Part shown: piece by piece, positions 1 through 7,931 of the stretch
Numbering within the stretch: position 1 is the first letter of the stretch
Layout of the letters: each line of letters opens with the position of its first letter
NCBI RefSeq assembly: GCF_050589825.1
Contig: NZ_JBNGOZ010000021.1
Coordinates: 24,100 to 88,099 of the forward strand
DNA length: 64,000 bases
Direction of reading: 5' to 3'
DNA from: Carboxylicivirga longa
GTDB lineage: Bacteria; Bacteroidota; Bacteroidia; Bacteroidales; Marinilabiliaceae
Program-made: the position numbers and the translations under genes
Notes under the pieces: generated by a model
The model's input: only the letters and a program-made list of their open reading frames with translations
The model's database searches: none
What the model was told of the DNA's origin: nothing

Positions 1-225
1 TTGTTAATACCGTGCTTGATTATTGTTAGGACACATATTTTTGACTATCGGAAACTAAACCACGCTCATTTCTTCGGCTATATCGCTGACTAATAAATAC
101 TGTCTGTTTTTTGTTAGAGCATGCCGATTTGATTAACCTTAGACAAGTTTTGATAAAGCCTGATGCAGGCGTGATGGCTTAAGTAAAAAAAAGTTGCAAA
201 TATTTTTATATGTAGGGTAATCACC

Positions 226-233
226 TATATTTG
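226..233 (+). promoter_or_regulatory. Candidate -7 promoter box for the OmpH-like gene
   Basis: TATATTTG matches the Bacteroidota -7 consensus TAnnTTTG and lies about 40 bases before the start codon at 274. No convincing -33 TTTG is seen at the usual distance. The rest of bases 1-273 holds no recognisable gene. Confidence 0.45.
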
Positions 234-273
234 TTGTCCGTAAAATCTTAGTTAAATATATCACAAGTAAAGT

Positions 274-876
274 ATGAAACAATTATCAACAGTGTTGAAC
301 GGCGTATTGCTAATTGCGGTTATTATATTATTTGTATTACATTTTACCGGTTCTGGATCAAAGCAGCCCCAGGTAGTCGCAGGTAATGAAACGGGCGGAG
401 ATGCGTATTCGGTAGCTTATATAAATACTGACTCATTGCTGCTTAACTATAGCTATGCTAAAGAGGTGAATGAACAATTGATGAGTAAGGAAGAAGCCTC
501 TCGTGCGGATTTCAATGGCAAAGCCAAGGTTTTTCGTCAGGATGCAGTTGAGTTTCAGCGTAAACTTCAGAATAACGGTTTTTTAAGCATGGAACGCGCA
601 CAAAAAGAACAACAGCGCTTGGCCAAAGCCGAGCAGGATTTGGCGCAGTTGAATCAACAACTTACCAATGAGCTGATGCAAGAGCAGGATAAGTTGAATC
701 GCCAGTTACGCGATACCCTTATTAACTACCTGGAGATTTACACGCAAACCAAGCCCTATAAGGTGATTTTAAGTAATACACTGGGTGATAATGTGCTTTA
801 TGGCGCTGATGGTGTTGATATCACAGGTGAGATTGTGGACGCTTTAAATGCACGCCACAAAGCAGCAACAAAATAA
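274..876 (+). CDS. OmpH/Skp-family periplasmic chaperone-like protein
   Basis: 200 residues. An N-terminal hydrophobic segment (about residues 7-25) acts as signal or anchor. It is followed by the Skp/OmpH pattern: a short beta strand (AYINTDSLLLNY, about 49-60), a long charged Gln/Glu/Lys-rich coiled coil (about 65-150), and a closing strand region ending in GVDITGEIVDALN. Members of this family hold unfolded outer-membrane proteins in the periplasm. The gene stands alone between its own promoter and a terminator. Many Bacteroidota carry several OmpH paralogs, so the exact client range cannot be assigned. The uncleaved-looking hydrophobic N-terminus suggests it may be membrane-anchored rather than soluble. 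Confidence 0.8.
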   Translation: MKQLSTVLNGVLLIAVIILFVLHFTGSGSKQPQVVAGNETGGDAYSVAYINTDSLLLNYSYAKEVNEQLMSKEEASRADFNGKAKVFRQDAVEFQRKLQNNGFLSMERAQKEQQRLAKAEQDLAQLNQQLTNELMQEQDKLNRQLRDTLINYLEIYTQTKPYKVILSNTLGDNVLYGADGVDITGEIVDALNARHKAATK

Positions 877-896
877 TACAGTATAAAAACTATAAG

Positions 897-930
897 GGGG
901 CAGAGGTCGGTGGACTTCTGCCCTTTTTTT
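897..930 (+). terminator. Rho-independent terminator after the OmpH-like gene
   Basis: GGGCAGAGGTC and GACTTCTGCCC form an 11-bp stem with one G-T pair around a GGTG loop, followed by seven T residues. It lies 20 bases after the stop at 876 and ends only a few bases before the next start codon at 935. Confidence 0.85.
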
Positions 931-934
931 ATTG

Positions 935-2188
935 ATGGATAAACTGTTTACAAAATACTTTAATAAGCACGGACTTAACTTCGCAGATGCCCCTGTTGAA
1001 GGAGAGCTAAAAGTGGTGGTGCCGGTTTACCTCGAAGAGGATGCCTTACCCGATCTTTTGCAAAGTCTGCAGGCGGCGGCCAAGCATTACGCTCAGCCGG
1101 TTGAACTCATCCTTGTTTTTAATTATGCCACCCTGGCCGATGCCCTTGTTAAGGAACGGCAGCATCGCCTGATGGCCGAAGTGCAGGGGTATTTTTCACC
1201 AGCGAGTGGTCATCTGAATATCCGTTGCCTTACCGCCTTTGACATACCTAAAAAGCATGCAGGTGTGGGATACGCCCGTAAAGTGGGAATGGATTATGCT
1301 GCCTGGTCTTTCTACCAGCAGGGTAAGGGCAAAGGAATTATTGCATCACTGGATGCCGATTGCCATGTGGAACCGAATTATTTTAGCGCGCTCACATCAG
1401 CTTTTCAGGACACAAGTATGAATGCCTGTAGTATTTACTTTGAGCATCCGTTGGAGGGAAGTTGCGGTGCTGCTGTGTATGCCGCCATCGCCGAGTATGA
1501 GTTGCATCTGCGTTATTATGTGCAGGCATTGCGCAATGCCGGTTTTCCCTTGGCTTATCACACTGTAGGCTCATGTTTTGCCGTACGTAGCAATGCTTAT
1601 GTAAGGGCAGGAGGGATGCCTCGTAAACAAGCCGGTGAAGATTTTTATTTTTTGCAAAAAGTGATTCAGCAAGGTGGTTTCTGTGATTTAAATACCACTA
1701 CGGTATATCCTTCATCACGCCCATCGGACCGTGTTCCCTTTGGCACAGGACCCTCGGTCAAAGGCATTGTAAGGTCAGGGGAGGAATATGCTACTTATAA
1801 TCTACAGGCTTTTTTGGATTTAAAGGATTTCTTACAGATTAAAGATGAGCTTTACACCCTTGATGAAGATCAGTACGAGGCTTTCACTTACCAACTGAGC
1901 GGTCGTATTCGCAGTTACCTACTGAATTCCGATTTTTTTAGGGCTTTAAAGCCAGTGAAGGAGAACTGTGCTTCATTAGCGGTCTTTAAGAAGCGTTTTT
2001 ATGAGGTTTTTAACGCTTTTCGGGTGGTTCGCTACCTCAATTATGTACACCGGCATTTTGTTGATAAAATGCCGGTGTTTGATGCTGCGCTAAGCCTCTA
2101 TGAACAGCAGCGTGGCATAATGCTGGATGTGTTTGATGCCGGTGCCCTTTTGCAGGCATACCGGCAACTGGAAAAAAAGGAGTGTTAA
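935..2188 (+). CDS. Family 2 glycosyltransferase
   Basis: 417 residues from the ATG at 935; a TTG directly before it in frame is less likely. The N-terminal GT-A fold starts with a VVVPVYLEEDALPDLL strand-helix. The DxD-type metal/nucleotide-sugar motif is in ASLDADCHVEPNYF (around residue 140). A later acidic GEDFYFLQK segment (around 235) fits the catalytic-base region of GT2 enzymes. No membrane segment is seen, so it is probably cytosolic or peripheral. Acceptor and sugar cannot be read from sequence. Its start codon sits directly behind the T-tract of the preceding terminator, so how it is transcribed is unclear. A strong hairpin lies inside the reading frame at 2047-2078. Confidence 0.8.
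   Translation: MDKLFTKYFNKHGLNFADAPVEGELKVVVPVYLEEDALPDLLQSLQAAAKHYAQPVELILVFNYATLADALVKERQHRLMAEVQGYFSPASGHLNIRCLTAFDIPKKHAGVGYARKVGMDYAAWSFYQQGKGKGIIASLDADCHVEPNYFSALTSAFQDTSMNACSIYFEHPLEGSCGAAVYAAIAEYELHLRYYVQALRNAGFPLAYHTVGSCFAVRSNAYVRAGGMPRKQAGEDFYFLQKVIQQGGFCDLNTTTVYPSSRPSDRVPFGTGPSVKGIVRSGEEYATYNLQAFLDLKDFLQIKDELYTLDEDQYEAFTYQLSGRIRSYLLNSDFFRALKPVKENCASLAVFKKRFYEVFNAFRVVRYLNYVHRHFVDKMPVFDAALSLYEQQRGIMLDVFDAGALLQAYRQLEKKEC
2047..2078 (+). other. Perfect 13-bp hairpin inside the glycosyltransferase gene
   Basis: ACACCGGCATTTT and AAAATGCCGGTGT are exact inverse complements around the 6-base loop GTTGAT. The hairpin lies within the coding frame, about 110 bases before the stop codon. Confidence 0.7.
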
Positions 2189-2193
2189 GCCCT

Positions 2194-2517
2194 TTACTTT
2201 TTAATGCGCCGAAAACTGGCATAACTGTCCAGCACGGCCGTAAGGAGGATGAAAAGTATCCAATAGCGGCGCCCAGTTAGCATGGCCCAGCTTGCGGGCA
2301 GCAGCATGGCGGCGCTGTATAGTAAAATGGTATTAACACGTTTATTGATGTCGTGACATACTGCTCTGTTGTATGCTCTTATGCCCAGCATAATCAGTGA
2401 GCCTCCGGCAAAAACCCAGGCGCCGTAATAAATGTCGCTTATGTGCATTAGCACACCTAAAAAAACAAGTGCCATCCCCAGGTAATAGACGACACTGAAA
2501 AATTTATAAATATTCAT
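2194..2517 (-). CDS. Small four-helix membrane protein, unrecognised
   Basis: 107 residues with about four hydrophobic segments (roughly residues 8-24, 31-47, 62-79 and 85-98) joined by short charged loops, and a basic C-terminus (SFRRIKK). It resembles the many short integral membrane proteins of unknown role in Bacteroidota and carries no catalytic or metal-binding motif that I recognise. It is downstream of, and codirectional with, the FtsB/DivIC-like gene (48-base gap) and may be cotranscribed with it. It ends 5 bases from the convergent glycosyltransferase gene. Confidence 0.6.
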   Translation of the reverse strand: MNIYKFFSVVYYLGMALVFLGVLMHISDIYYGAWVFAGGSLIMLGIRAYNRAVCHDINKRVNTILLYSAAMLLPASWAMLTGRRYWILFILLTAVLDSYASFRRIKK

Positions 2518-2564
2518 TGTAATGGTTTGTTATTCAATTAGGAGATGAAGAGGTACAACTTCTT

Positions 2565-2873
2565 TTAGTCAGTCTCTTCGACTACAAAAATCACCTCGCC
2601 TTTTTTCTTCATCAGGTACTCTTCACGGGCAAATTTCTCCAGGTTATCACGGCTACTTTGCAACTCCTCCATCTTACGGTTGTTTTGAGTAATTTCATCA
2701 ATGTAATGTTGCTTTTCCTTCTCCAGCTGTTTGATACGCCGCGATAGTTGATAACGATCAATGAGGCTGTTCTGATCAAACAAGCCTATGTAAACAATAA
2801 ATGCCACAGCAGCCAGAAAAAATTTATTACTGATGAGTGGCCTGATGTATGTTTTAAATTTTGATCGTTGCAT
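2565..2873 (-). CDS. FtsB/DivIC-family septum formation protein
   Basis: 102 residues, the usual size for the family. A basic cytosolic N-terminus is followed by one membrane segment (about 19-32), a periplasmic coiled coil (about 42-80, rich in Glu/Lys/Gln), and the family ending in which an FAREEYLMKKKGEVIFVV segment follows the coil. FtsB/DivIC proteins pair with FtsL in the divisome at the division site. In Bacteroidota this gene is usually isolated from the dcw cluster, as here. The assignment rests on architecture and the conserved (R/K)EEY...K.G(E)xxF tail. Confidence 0.85.
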   Translation of the reverse strand: MQRSKFKTYIRPLISNKFFLAAVAFIVYIGLFDQNSLIDRYQLSRRIKQLEKEKQHYIDEITQNNRKMEELQSSRDNLEKFAREEYLMKKKGEVIFVVEETD

Positions 2874-2889
2874 TGGCTAAAGGTTTATA

Positions 2890-2897
2890 CAAAGGTA
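2890..2897 (-). promoter_or_regulatory. Candidate -7 promoter box for the FtsB/DivIC-like gene
   Basis: On the minus strand TACCTTTG fits TAnnTTTG, 17 bases upstream of the start at 2873. No clear -33 box. A 12-bp palindrome GCATAGCTATGC at 2918-2929 lies just upstream. Confidence 0.4.
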
Positions 2898-3024
2898 ATC
2901 TTTTATGTGCTAATAAAGCATAGCTATGCCTAAAATACACGTGCGCACTATGCGCTTTCCGTCCGTTTAATCCAGGATAGGGCAGCTTCATGCACTAATT
3001 TTAAAATAATCAAGGTGAGTGCTT

Positions 3025-3032
3025 TAAGTTTG
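3025..3032 (+). promoter_or_regulatory. Candidate -7 promoter box for the WaaP-like kinase gene
   Basis: TAAGTTTG matches TAnnTTTG, 27 bases before the ATG at 3060. Confidence 0.4.
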
Positions 3033-3059
3033 TTATATAATTAGCTGTTGATTTTTGTT

Positions 3060-3836
3060 ATGAGGAAAATAGTAATAGCAAAAGCGTATTCACATCTCCG
3101 TTCTTATATTGAGAATATTCATACTTGCTTTGAGCAGGATGGAGAATTGATTTGGGATGAGCGCAATAAAATTAAGCGAATAAAGATTCAAGACACAGAT
3201 TTATGTGTCAAAGCTTATGGTAAGCCCACACTATTTAATCGGGTCATGTATTCCTATATTCGAAAGTCCAAAGCTCAACGTTCCTATAATTACGCGCGTC
3301 GTATGGCAGTTTTAGGTATTGATACGCCGGAGCCCATAGCTTATGTAGAAGTATATAATGCGTGCCATTATCTTACGCATTCCTATTTTATCTGCCGCTT
3401 CGAAGAGGTGGAATTCAGCTTTGCCGAAGTTTTAGATAGTAACTCCCCTGATAAGCATCCGATTGTTAGTGGGTTTGTTAATTATATGATTAATGGATTG
3501 CATGCCGCCGGAGTGTTTCATAAGGATTTTAACGGCACCAATGTATTGGTTAAAAACATGGGTCATAATCGCTATCAGTATCTGCTGATTGATTTGAATA
3601 GGGTACGTTTTAAAAGGCGAATTAATTACCACGAAGGCCTGCGTAATCTGCAGCAGATAAGCTCCAATCCCGAGTATTTAACCGTGCTGGCAAAATATTA
3701 CGCGCATATTAAAAAGATCGACGAAGATGATACCATCTACGAGGTGATGTTTCTGAAGTCCTACCTTCGCCTTAAAAGACGTTATACGAAACGATTTTTG
3801 CACGCTCTCAAGTCAGTGGTGCAGCTGGCACATTAA
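3060..3836 (+). CDS. Lipopolysaccharide (Kdo/WaaP-type) kinase family protein
   Basis: 258 residues from the ATG at 3060; an upstream TTG at 3048 would add four residues and is less likely. It is a eukaryotic-kinase-like small fold. HKDFNGTNVLV holds the catalytic Asp (about residue 156) and the metal-binding Asn (about 161), and the DFG-equivalent Asp is in LIDLNRVRF (about 178). This HxDxxxxN...D arrangement is that of Kdo kinase/WaaP proteins, which phosphorylate inner-core sugars of LPS at the cytosolic face. The N-terminal half supplies a lysine (VKAYGK, about 51) that may anchor ATP. The gene is monocistronic with its own promoter and terminator. The acceptor is inferred only from the family. 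Confidence 0.78.
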   Translation: MRKIVIAKAYSHLRSYIENIHTCFEQDGELIWDERNKIKRIKIQDTDLCVKAYGKPTLFNRVMYSYIRKSKAQRSYNYARRMAVLGIDTPEPIAYVEVYNACHYLTHSYFICRFEEVEFSFAEVLDSNSPDKHPIVSGFVNYMINGLHAAGVFHKDFNGTNVLVKNMGHNRYQYLLIDLNRVRFKRRINYHEGLRNLQQISSNPEYLTVLAKYYAHIKKIDEDDTIYEVMFLKSYLRLKRRYTKRFLHALKSVVQLAH

Positions 3837-3865
3837 GTGGGTGGGTTTCTATGATTCCCAACAAT

Positions 3866-3889
3866 AAAGGCTCCAAATGTGGAGCCTTT
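3866..3889. terminator. Bidirectional terminator between the kinase gene and pruA
   Basis: AAAGGCTCCA and TGGAGCCTTT form a perfect 10-bp stem around AATG between two convergent genes. Short A and T runs flank it, so it can serve both strands. Confidence 0.75.
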
Positions 3890-3916
3890 ATACCTTATCA
3901 AAATCAATAACAATGC

Positions 3917-5545
3917 TTATTCTGCAAGAAAAGGATATTTAAAGTCGTGAGGCGGAACAAAATTCTCTTTGATGGTGCGGGGGCTTACCCAGCGCATCAG
4001 GTTAATGGCCGATCCGGCTTTGTCATTAGTGCCCGATCCGCGTGACCCGCCAAAGGGCTGCTGTCCCACAACGGCACCCGTGGGCTTATCATTGATGTAG
4101 AAGTTACCGGCTGTATCTACCAGGCGTTTAGTGGCTTTCTCAATCACATATCGATCTTGAGCAAAGATACATCCCGTTAAGGCATAGATAGAGGTGGTAT
4201 CCAATATGTCCATGGTTTCCTCAAATTGATTATCCTCATATACATAGATGGTTAACACCGGCCCAAAAAGCTCTTCTTGCATGGTTCTGTAGCGAGGATT
4301 GCTGGTTACAATAATGGTTGGCTCAATAAAATAACCCACCGACTTATCGTGGCCACCACCAATTACTACTTCAGCCTCGGGGCTGGCTTTGGCTTCATCA
4401 ATGGCACTGGCCAGTAGGTCGAACGAGGTCTCATCAATCACTGCATTCACAAAATTACTGAAGTCCTCGGGAGGCCCCATCTTCACCTCTTTCATCTGCT
4501 CTTTCACCAGGCCTAAAATCTCTTTCCAGCGGCTGGCCGGCATATAGGCACGTGAGGCGGCCGAGCATTTCTGTCCCTGATACTCAAAGGCGCCCCGCAC
4601 AATGGCTGTAGCTACCCCTTTGGCATCACACGATTTATGCGCCAGTATGTAGTCTTTACCACCCGTTTCACCAACGATGCGTGGGTAGGTCTTGTATTTT
4701 GCAATGTTATCACCTATGGCCTTCCAGGTGCTTTGGAATACACCTGTTGAGCCTGTGAAATGGAAACCGGCAAAGTCAGGGTGTGAAAATATCTCTTTAG
4801 CAGCTACCGGACCCGAGGCATATACCAGGTTAATAACGCCGTCGGGAACACCGGCTTCGCGGAATAGCTTCATGAGGAAATAGGCCGAGTAAACAGCAGT
4901 TTTTGATGGTTTCCACACGGTAACATTACCCATCATGGCCGGTGCGCTTTGCAGGTTACCTGCTATGGATGTAAAGTTAAATGGGGTGAGGGCGAAAACA
5001 AAACCTTCCAGCGGTCGGTATTCAACGCGATCCCATATGCCGGGTGCCGACTCGGGCTGACCGGCGTAAATCTCTGTCATGTATTGCACGTTGAAGCGGA
5101 AAAAGTCGGCCAGCTCACAGGCTGAGTCTATCTCGGCCTGAAAGGCGTTTTTGGACTGCCCCAGCATGGTAGCGGCATTAATCAGCTGGCGGTAGGGGCC
5201 TGCCAGCAGGTCAGCGGCCTTCAGGAAGATAGAGGCGCGATGCTCCCAGCTCAGGTTGGCCCATTTTTGTCGAGCCTTTAAAGCAGCATCAATGGCCTTG
5301 TGCACGTGCGTTTCATCGCCCTGATGATAATAACCAAGGGTGTGGGCGATCTCATGGGGTGGGTGAATGCGCTTTTTATTACCTGTTCGCACCTCTTCGC
5401 CGCCTATGAACATGGGGATGTCCAGTTCTTCGGAACGAAGTTTTTGCAGCATTTCTTTCAGCTCGGCTCTCTCGGGTGTTCCGGGAGCATAGCTTTTAAT
5501 TGGCTCATTAACGGCCGGCGGTACTTGAAAAATTCCTTTTGGCAT
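3917..5545 (-). CDS. pruA: L-glutamate gamma-semialdehyde (1-pyrroline-5-carboxylate) dehydrogenase
   Basis: 542 residues, the length of the single-function mitochondrial-type P5C dehydrogenase (ALDH4 group) rather than the long PutA fusion. It oxidises glutamate semialdehyde to glutamate with NAD+, the last step of proline degradation. Aldehyde-dehydrogenase landmarks are present in order: TPFNF (about 187-191) in the cofactor site, FTGSTGVF (263-270) Gly-rich turn, general base Glu293 in VGETGGKD, nucleophile Cys327 in GQKCSAASRA, and EELFGPVLTIYVY near 395-410. No proline dehydrogenase gene adjoins it, so the first step must be encoded elsewhere. It ends at the shared terminator and is monocistronic. 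Confidence 0.93.
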   Translation of the reverse strand: MPKGIFQVPPAVNEPIKSYAPGTPERAELKEMLQKLRSEELDIPMFIGGEEVRTGNKKRIHPPHEIAHTLGYYHQGDETHVHKAIDAALKARQKWANLSWEHRASIFLKAADLLAGPYRQLINAATMLGQSKNAFQAEIDSACELADFFRFNVQYMTEIYAGQPESAPGIWDRVEYRPLEGFVFALTPFNFTSIAGNLQSAPAMMGNVTVWKPSKTAVYSAYFLMKLFREAGVPDGVINLVYASGPVAAKEIFSHPDFAGFHFTGSTGVFQSTWKAIGDNIAKYKTYPRIVGETGGKDYILAHKSCDAKGVATAIVRGAFEYQGQKCSAASRAYMPASRWKEILGLVKEQMKEVKMGPPEDFSNFVNAVIDETSFDLLASAIDEAKASPEAEVVIGGGHDKSVGYFIEPTIIVTSNPRYRTMQEELFGPVLTIYVYEDNQFEETMDILDTTSIYALTGCIFAQDRYVIEKATKRLVDTAGNFYINDKPTGAVVGQQPFGGSRGSGTNDKAGSAINLMRWVSPRTIKENFVPPHDFKYPFLAE

Positions 5546-5725
5546 AGATTTATTTTTTCTGTTAGTAACTAGTTAATACAATAACGGATGAACCAGGCTT
5601 AATATCCCAATGTATCAGGATGATAACAAATCTATGAAATTCTAAAATCGATGTACATGAATTATGTCAGGGTTTGGTTGGTTTTTCATTTGTTCAATTT
5701 TATTTTTTTAAGGGTCAGATGGAAC

Positions 5726-6222
5726 TCAATCCCCCTGTACTTTTTAACTTGGCAAATGCGTATAAATTAATCCCCCCTTTTCCAAGGGGGATAATCCAAT
5801 TCAGCTAGTTGCATGACATATAATCAACATCATAACACTGACTTCCACAGGGAAGTCATCTGTGTTCATCGGCGAAATCTGTGGAGATAAATTCAATCCC
5901 CCTGAGGCGTTTGAGTTGTGGGCTGTTGATGATTCCATCCCCTATTTCCAAGGGTGATAAACTTTATTTAGTCAGTCAAAAGGCACATTATTACTGTTAT
6001 AACACCTACTTTCCGTAGGAAAGTAATCTGTGTTCATCGGCGAAATCTGCGGACAGAAATTCAATCCCCCTGAGGCGTTTAGGTTGTGGGCTGTTGATAA
6101 ATTAATCCCCCTTTTCCAAGGGGGATAATATTTTTCATCTGGTCAAAGCTTATGTAATCAACTCTATAACACTTACTTTTTGCTTAAAAGTCATCTGTGT
6201 TCATCGGCGAAATATGCAGACA
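5726..6222. repeat. Three-copy, 167-168-bp tandem repeat with two conserved hairpins
   Basis: The marker TCAATCCCCCTG starts at 5726, 5893 and 6061, and the marker TCTGTGTTCATCGGCGAAAT starts at 5859, 6027 and 6194, giving a period of 167-168 bases over about 2.95 copies. Each unit has two inverted repeats. One is CCCCC-TTTTCCAA-GGGGG (5770-5792, decayed at 5936-5959, intact at 6104-6126). The other changes sequence while keeping pairing: GACTTCC/GGAAGTC (5840-5857), TACTTTCC/GGAAAGTA (6007-6025), ACTTTT/AAAAGT (6175-6191). Sequences like the second marker are, from memory, dispersed intergenic repeats in several phyla. No open frame runs through it. Confidence 0.85.
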
Positions 6223-6254
6223 AAAAAAGGCCATCTCTTACAAGACAGCCTTTT
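6222..6254 (-). terminator. Terminator of the minus-strand lipoprotein gene
   Basis: On the minus strand AAAAGGCTGTCTT pairs with AGAGATGGCCTTTT (a few G-T pairs) and is followed by a T run. It lies about 25 bases after the lipoprotein stop codon. Confidence 0.75.
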
Positions 6255-6277
6255 GAACGTATAAACTATGTGTAATG

Positions 6278-7441
6278 TTAGTTGGCGTTTGGCGTTAATT
6301 TTAAGCCAATTTCCATTGAGCGAGTAGAAGCTACGACTTCAGGTATGGCGACAAGGACAGGTTTTAGAAATAAATCAATTGTTCCTGCCATGTCAGCAGG
6401 TGCCTGAGCCTTAAGTAACTCAACGATCATGTTCACAAATGCTTCGTCCTCAAACATAGGAGCTACAGTTTGTAGCAAGGGTAGCAAGGTAGTTTCGTCC
6501 AGGTAGGCGATCATAGCACCTTGTTCGTCCGTTTTGTAAGTCAAAGGAATGCCTTCGCCCAACATGGGTGCAATTTGCTGAATTAAGGCAGCAATTGCCG
6601 CATTAGGATCAGTACTTTTTGTGCTTTTAGTGGCACTGGCAATGATTTGCCCGGGGTTCAGGTACAAACGAATATCACTTTCATTGGCAGTGTACATAGC
6701 AATGTTCAGGGGTGATGTTAACCATTCAGCTGCTTTCAGGCTGTCTTTGTATTCGGCCTGAATATTGCCGTTGGGTAAGAAGGAAACAGACTTAAGTACA
6801 CCGCATAACATTTGCGGTATTGTTTGCTCTTCTATTTTGGTCATCATCATGATCAAGTTTAAAGCACTTTGCATATCCCATCCTTCAGGATTTCCCATAA
6901 ACATGAAAGGATCAGCGTCCCAAAGAATATGAATAGGAGCATTATTCTCTCCTGTAATTACATTCCATGTAGTGCCATCCAAAGGCGTGGCGGGTAATTC
7001 AACGCTTAGGTTTAAGGTTAAGGCATCAGCACTTGCCTCACCTGTGTAGGTGATTGTTCGGCCGTTGGCCTCATCAGTGCCGGTAAATGTTACTTTGTCG
7101 CCGGTAATCACAACGTTTTCAACATTAAGTGTTGTGCTTGCTTCGCCAGGAATAATGCCCGGAGAGGCGATTCCTTCAGTGCTTTTGGTCTGTGCAGTCA
7201 GGTTTAAGGGCTCACCGGCTAATGTAATGGTGGCTTTAGTTACATCCGCTACATTGGGTGTATAAGTGATTTGTTTACCCAACATGGCAGCATCGTTGTA
7301 TGTCAGCTGTAAGCCTGTGGCATCGGTATAAACCGTCTCTTCAACAGGACTAACAACCGGATCATCATCATCGCTACAAGCCGTAAAAACACTGGCTGTG
7401 AGCATAAAGCTCAAGGCATACAATAAATAATTCTTTTTCAT
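6278..7441 (-). CDS. Exported lipoprotein, possibly DUF4925-like
   Basis: 387 residues from the ATG at 7441. An upstream start 30 bases earlier would put extra residues before a textbook signal peptide, so the shorter start is chosen. The N-terminus ends in the SPII lipobox SVFTAC with the lipidated Cys at 22, followed by SDDDD, an Asp-rich run typical of surface-exported Bacteroidota lipoproteins. The mature part is beta-rich with repeated TGxxVTFTGTDE-like strands at about 100-150, then a helical half with IAALIQQIAPMLGEG and similar amphipathic stretches. It resembles large Bacteroidota lipoproteins of the DUF4925 kind, but I cannot confirm the family. No enzyme motif is visible. Monocistronic with its own promoter and terminator. 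Confidence 0.7.
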   Translation of the reverse strand: MKKNYLLYALSFMLTASVFTACSDDDDPVVSPVEETVYTDATGLQLTYNDAAMLGKQITYTPNVADVTKATITLAGEPLNLTAQTKSTEGIASPGIIPGEASTTLNVENVVITGDKVTFTGTDEANGRTITYTGEASADALTLNLSVELPATPLDGTTWNVITGENNAPIHILWDADPFMFMGNPEGWDMQSALNLIMMMTKIEEQTIPQMLCGVLKSVSFLPNGNIQAEYKDSLKAAEWLTSPLNIAMYTANESDIRLYLNPGQIIASATKSTKSTDPNAAIAALIQQIAPMLGEGIPLTYKTDEQGAMIAYLDETTLLPLLQTVAPMFEDEAFVNMIVELLKAQAPADMAGTIDLFLKPVLVAIPEVVASTRSMEIGLKLTPNAN

Positions 7442-7931
7442 CTTAATTGTAAATTTATATTTGAGGTACAAAAGTAAATTCTTCTCCTTCCTGCAATTAT
7501 TTTTAATGGATGAAAGGGCGTTTTGGCTGTTTGAAACGATTATTCAAAGGTTAAGGTGAGAACTTCTCTAAAGGCATGTAGTATTTAAAACTAAAGGGAA
7601 ATATATTCCACGTTTGCAAAAGATGTTTTTCCTCAGAAATAAGATTGGTCGGGGTAATTACATTATTTGGCAGCGGAAGAAAGGAAGAAAGTTTTGGCGC
7701 GTTCATATTGTTGTTGTTTGGGTTAGTTAAAATTAACAAAAAATTTTAAAGTTAAAGCGCTGATCGTCGGAGTTTTATGTTTGTTGGCTTTGTAAACAAC
7801 AAATGATTAAAAAAGGGAGCAGACGAAATGCTGATTTCAACTTTGAAATCAAGTTCAGATTAACAGATGCGCCATAGTTCAAAGTAAACGGAGAAGGTTG
7901 AGTGCTGGCTGCAAGATATTGCAGTAATTAT
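7442..7931. other. Non-coding region of 490 bases
   Basis: Holds the promoter of the lipoprotein gene at its left end. A 62-codon frame at 7551-7739 (minus) has no start signal or recognisable composition and is not called. A weak inverted repeat (GATTTCA at 7833-7839, TGAAATC at 7844-7850) lies 80 bases beyond the stop of the T9SS plug gene. Confidence 0.6.
7469..7496 (-). promoter_or_regulatory. Candidate Bacteroidota promoter of the lipoprotein gene
   Basis: On the minus strand a TTG at 7494-7496 is followed after 17 bases by TACTTTTG (7469-7476), matching TAnnTTTG. This is 28 bases upstream of the start at 7441. Confidence 0.5.

Larger units (their letters stand above)
5546..6277. other. 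Non-coding region of 732 bases dominated by a tandem repeat
   Basis: It lies between pruA and a lipoprotein gene, both on the minus strand. No plausible gene is seen. About 500 of the bases are the 168-bp tandem repeat described separately, and the end next to the lipoprotein gene carries that gene's terminator. The first 180 bases should contain the pruA promoter, but I see no good TAnnTTTG match there. Confidence 0.7.

Noticed and set aside
5726..6222. CRISPR array
   Set aside because: The 168-bp units are continuous repeats with no unique spacers and no cas genes nearby.
7551..7739. 62-codon minus-strand frame in the gap beside the lipoprotein gene
   Set aside because: No signal, domain or codon pattern; internal ATG would leave 51 residues of mixed composition; no promoter box.
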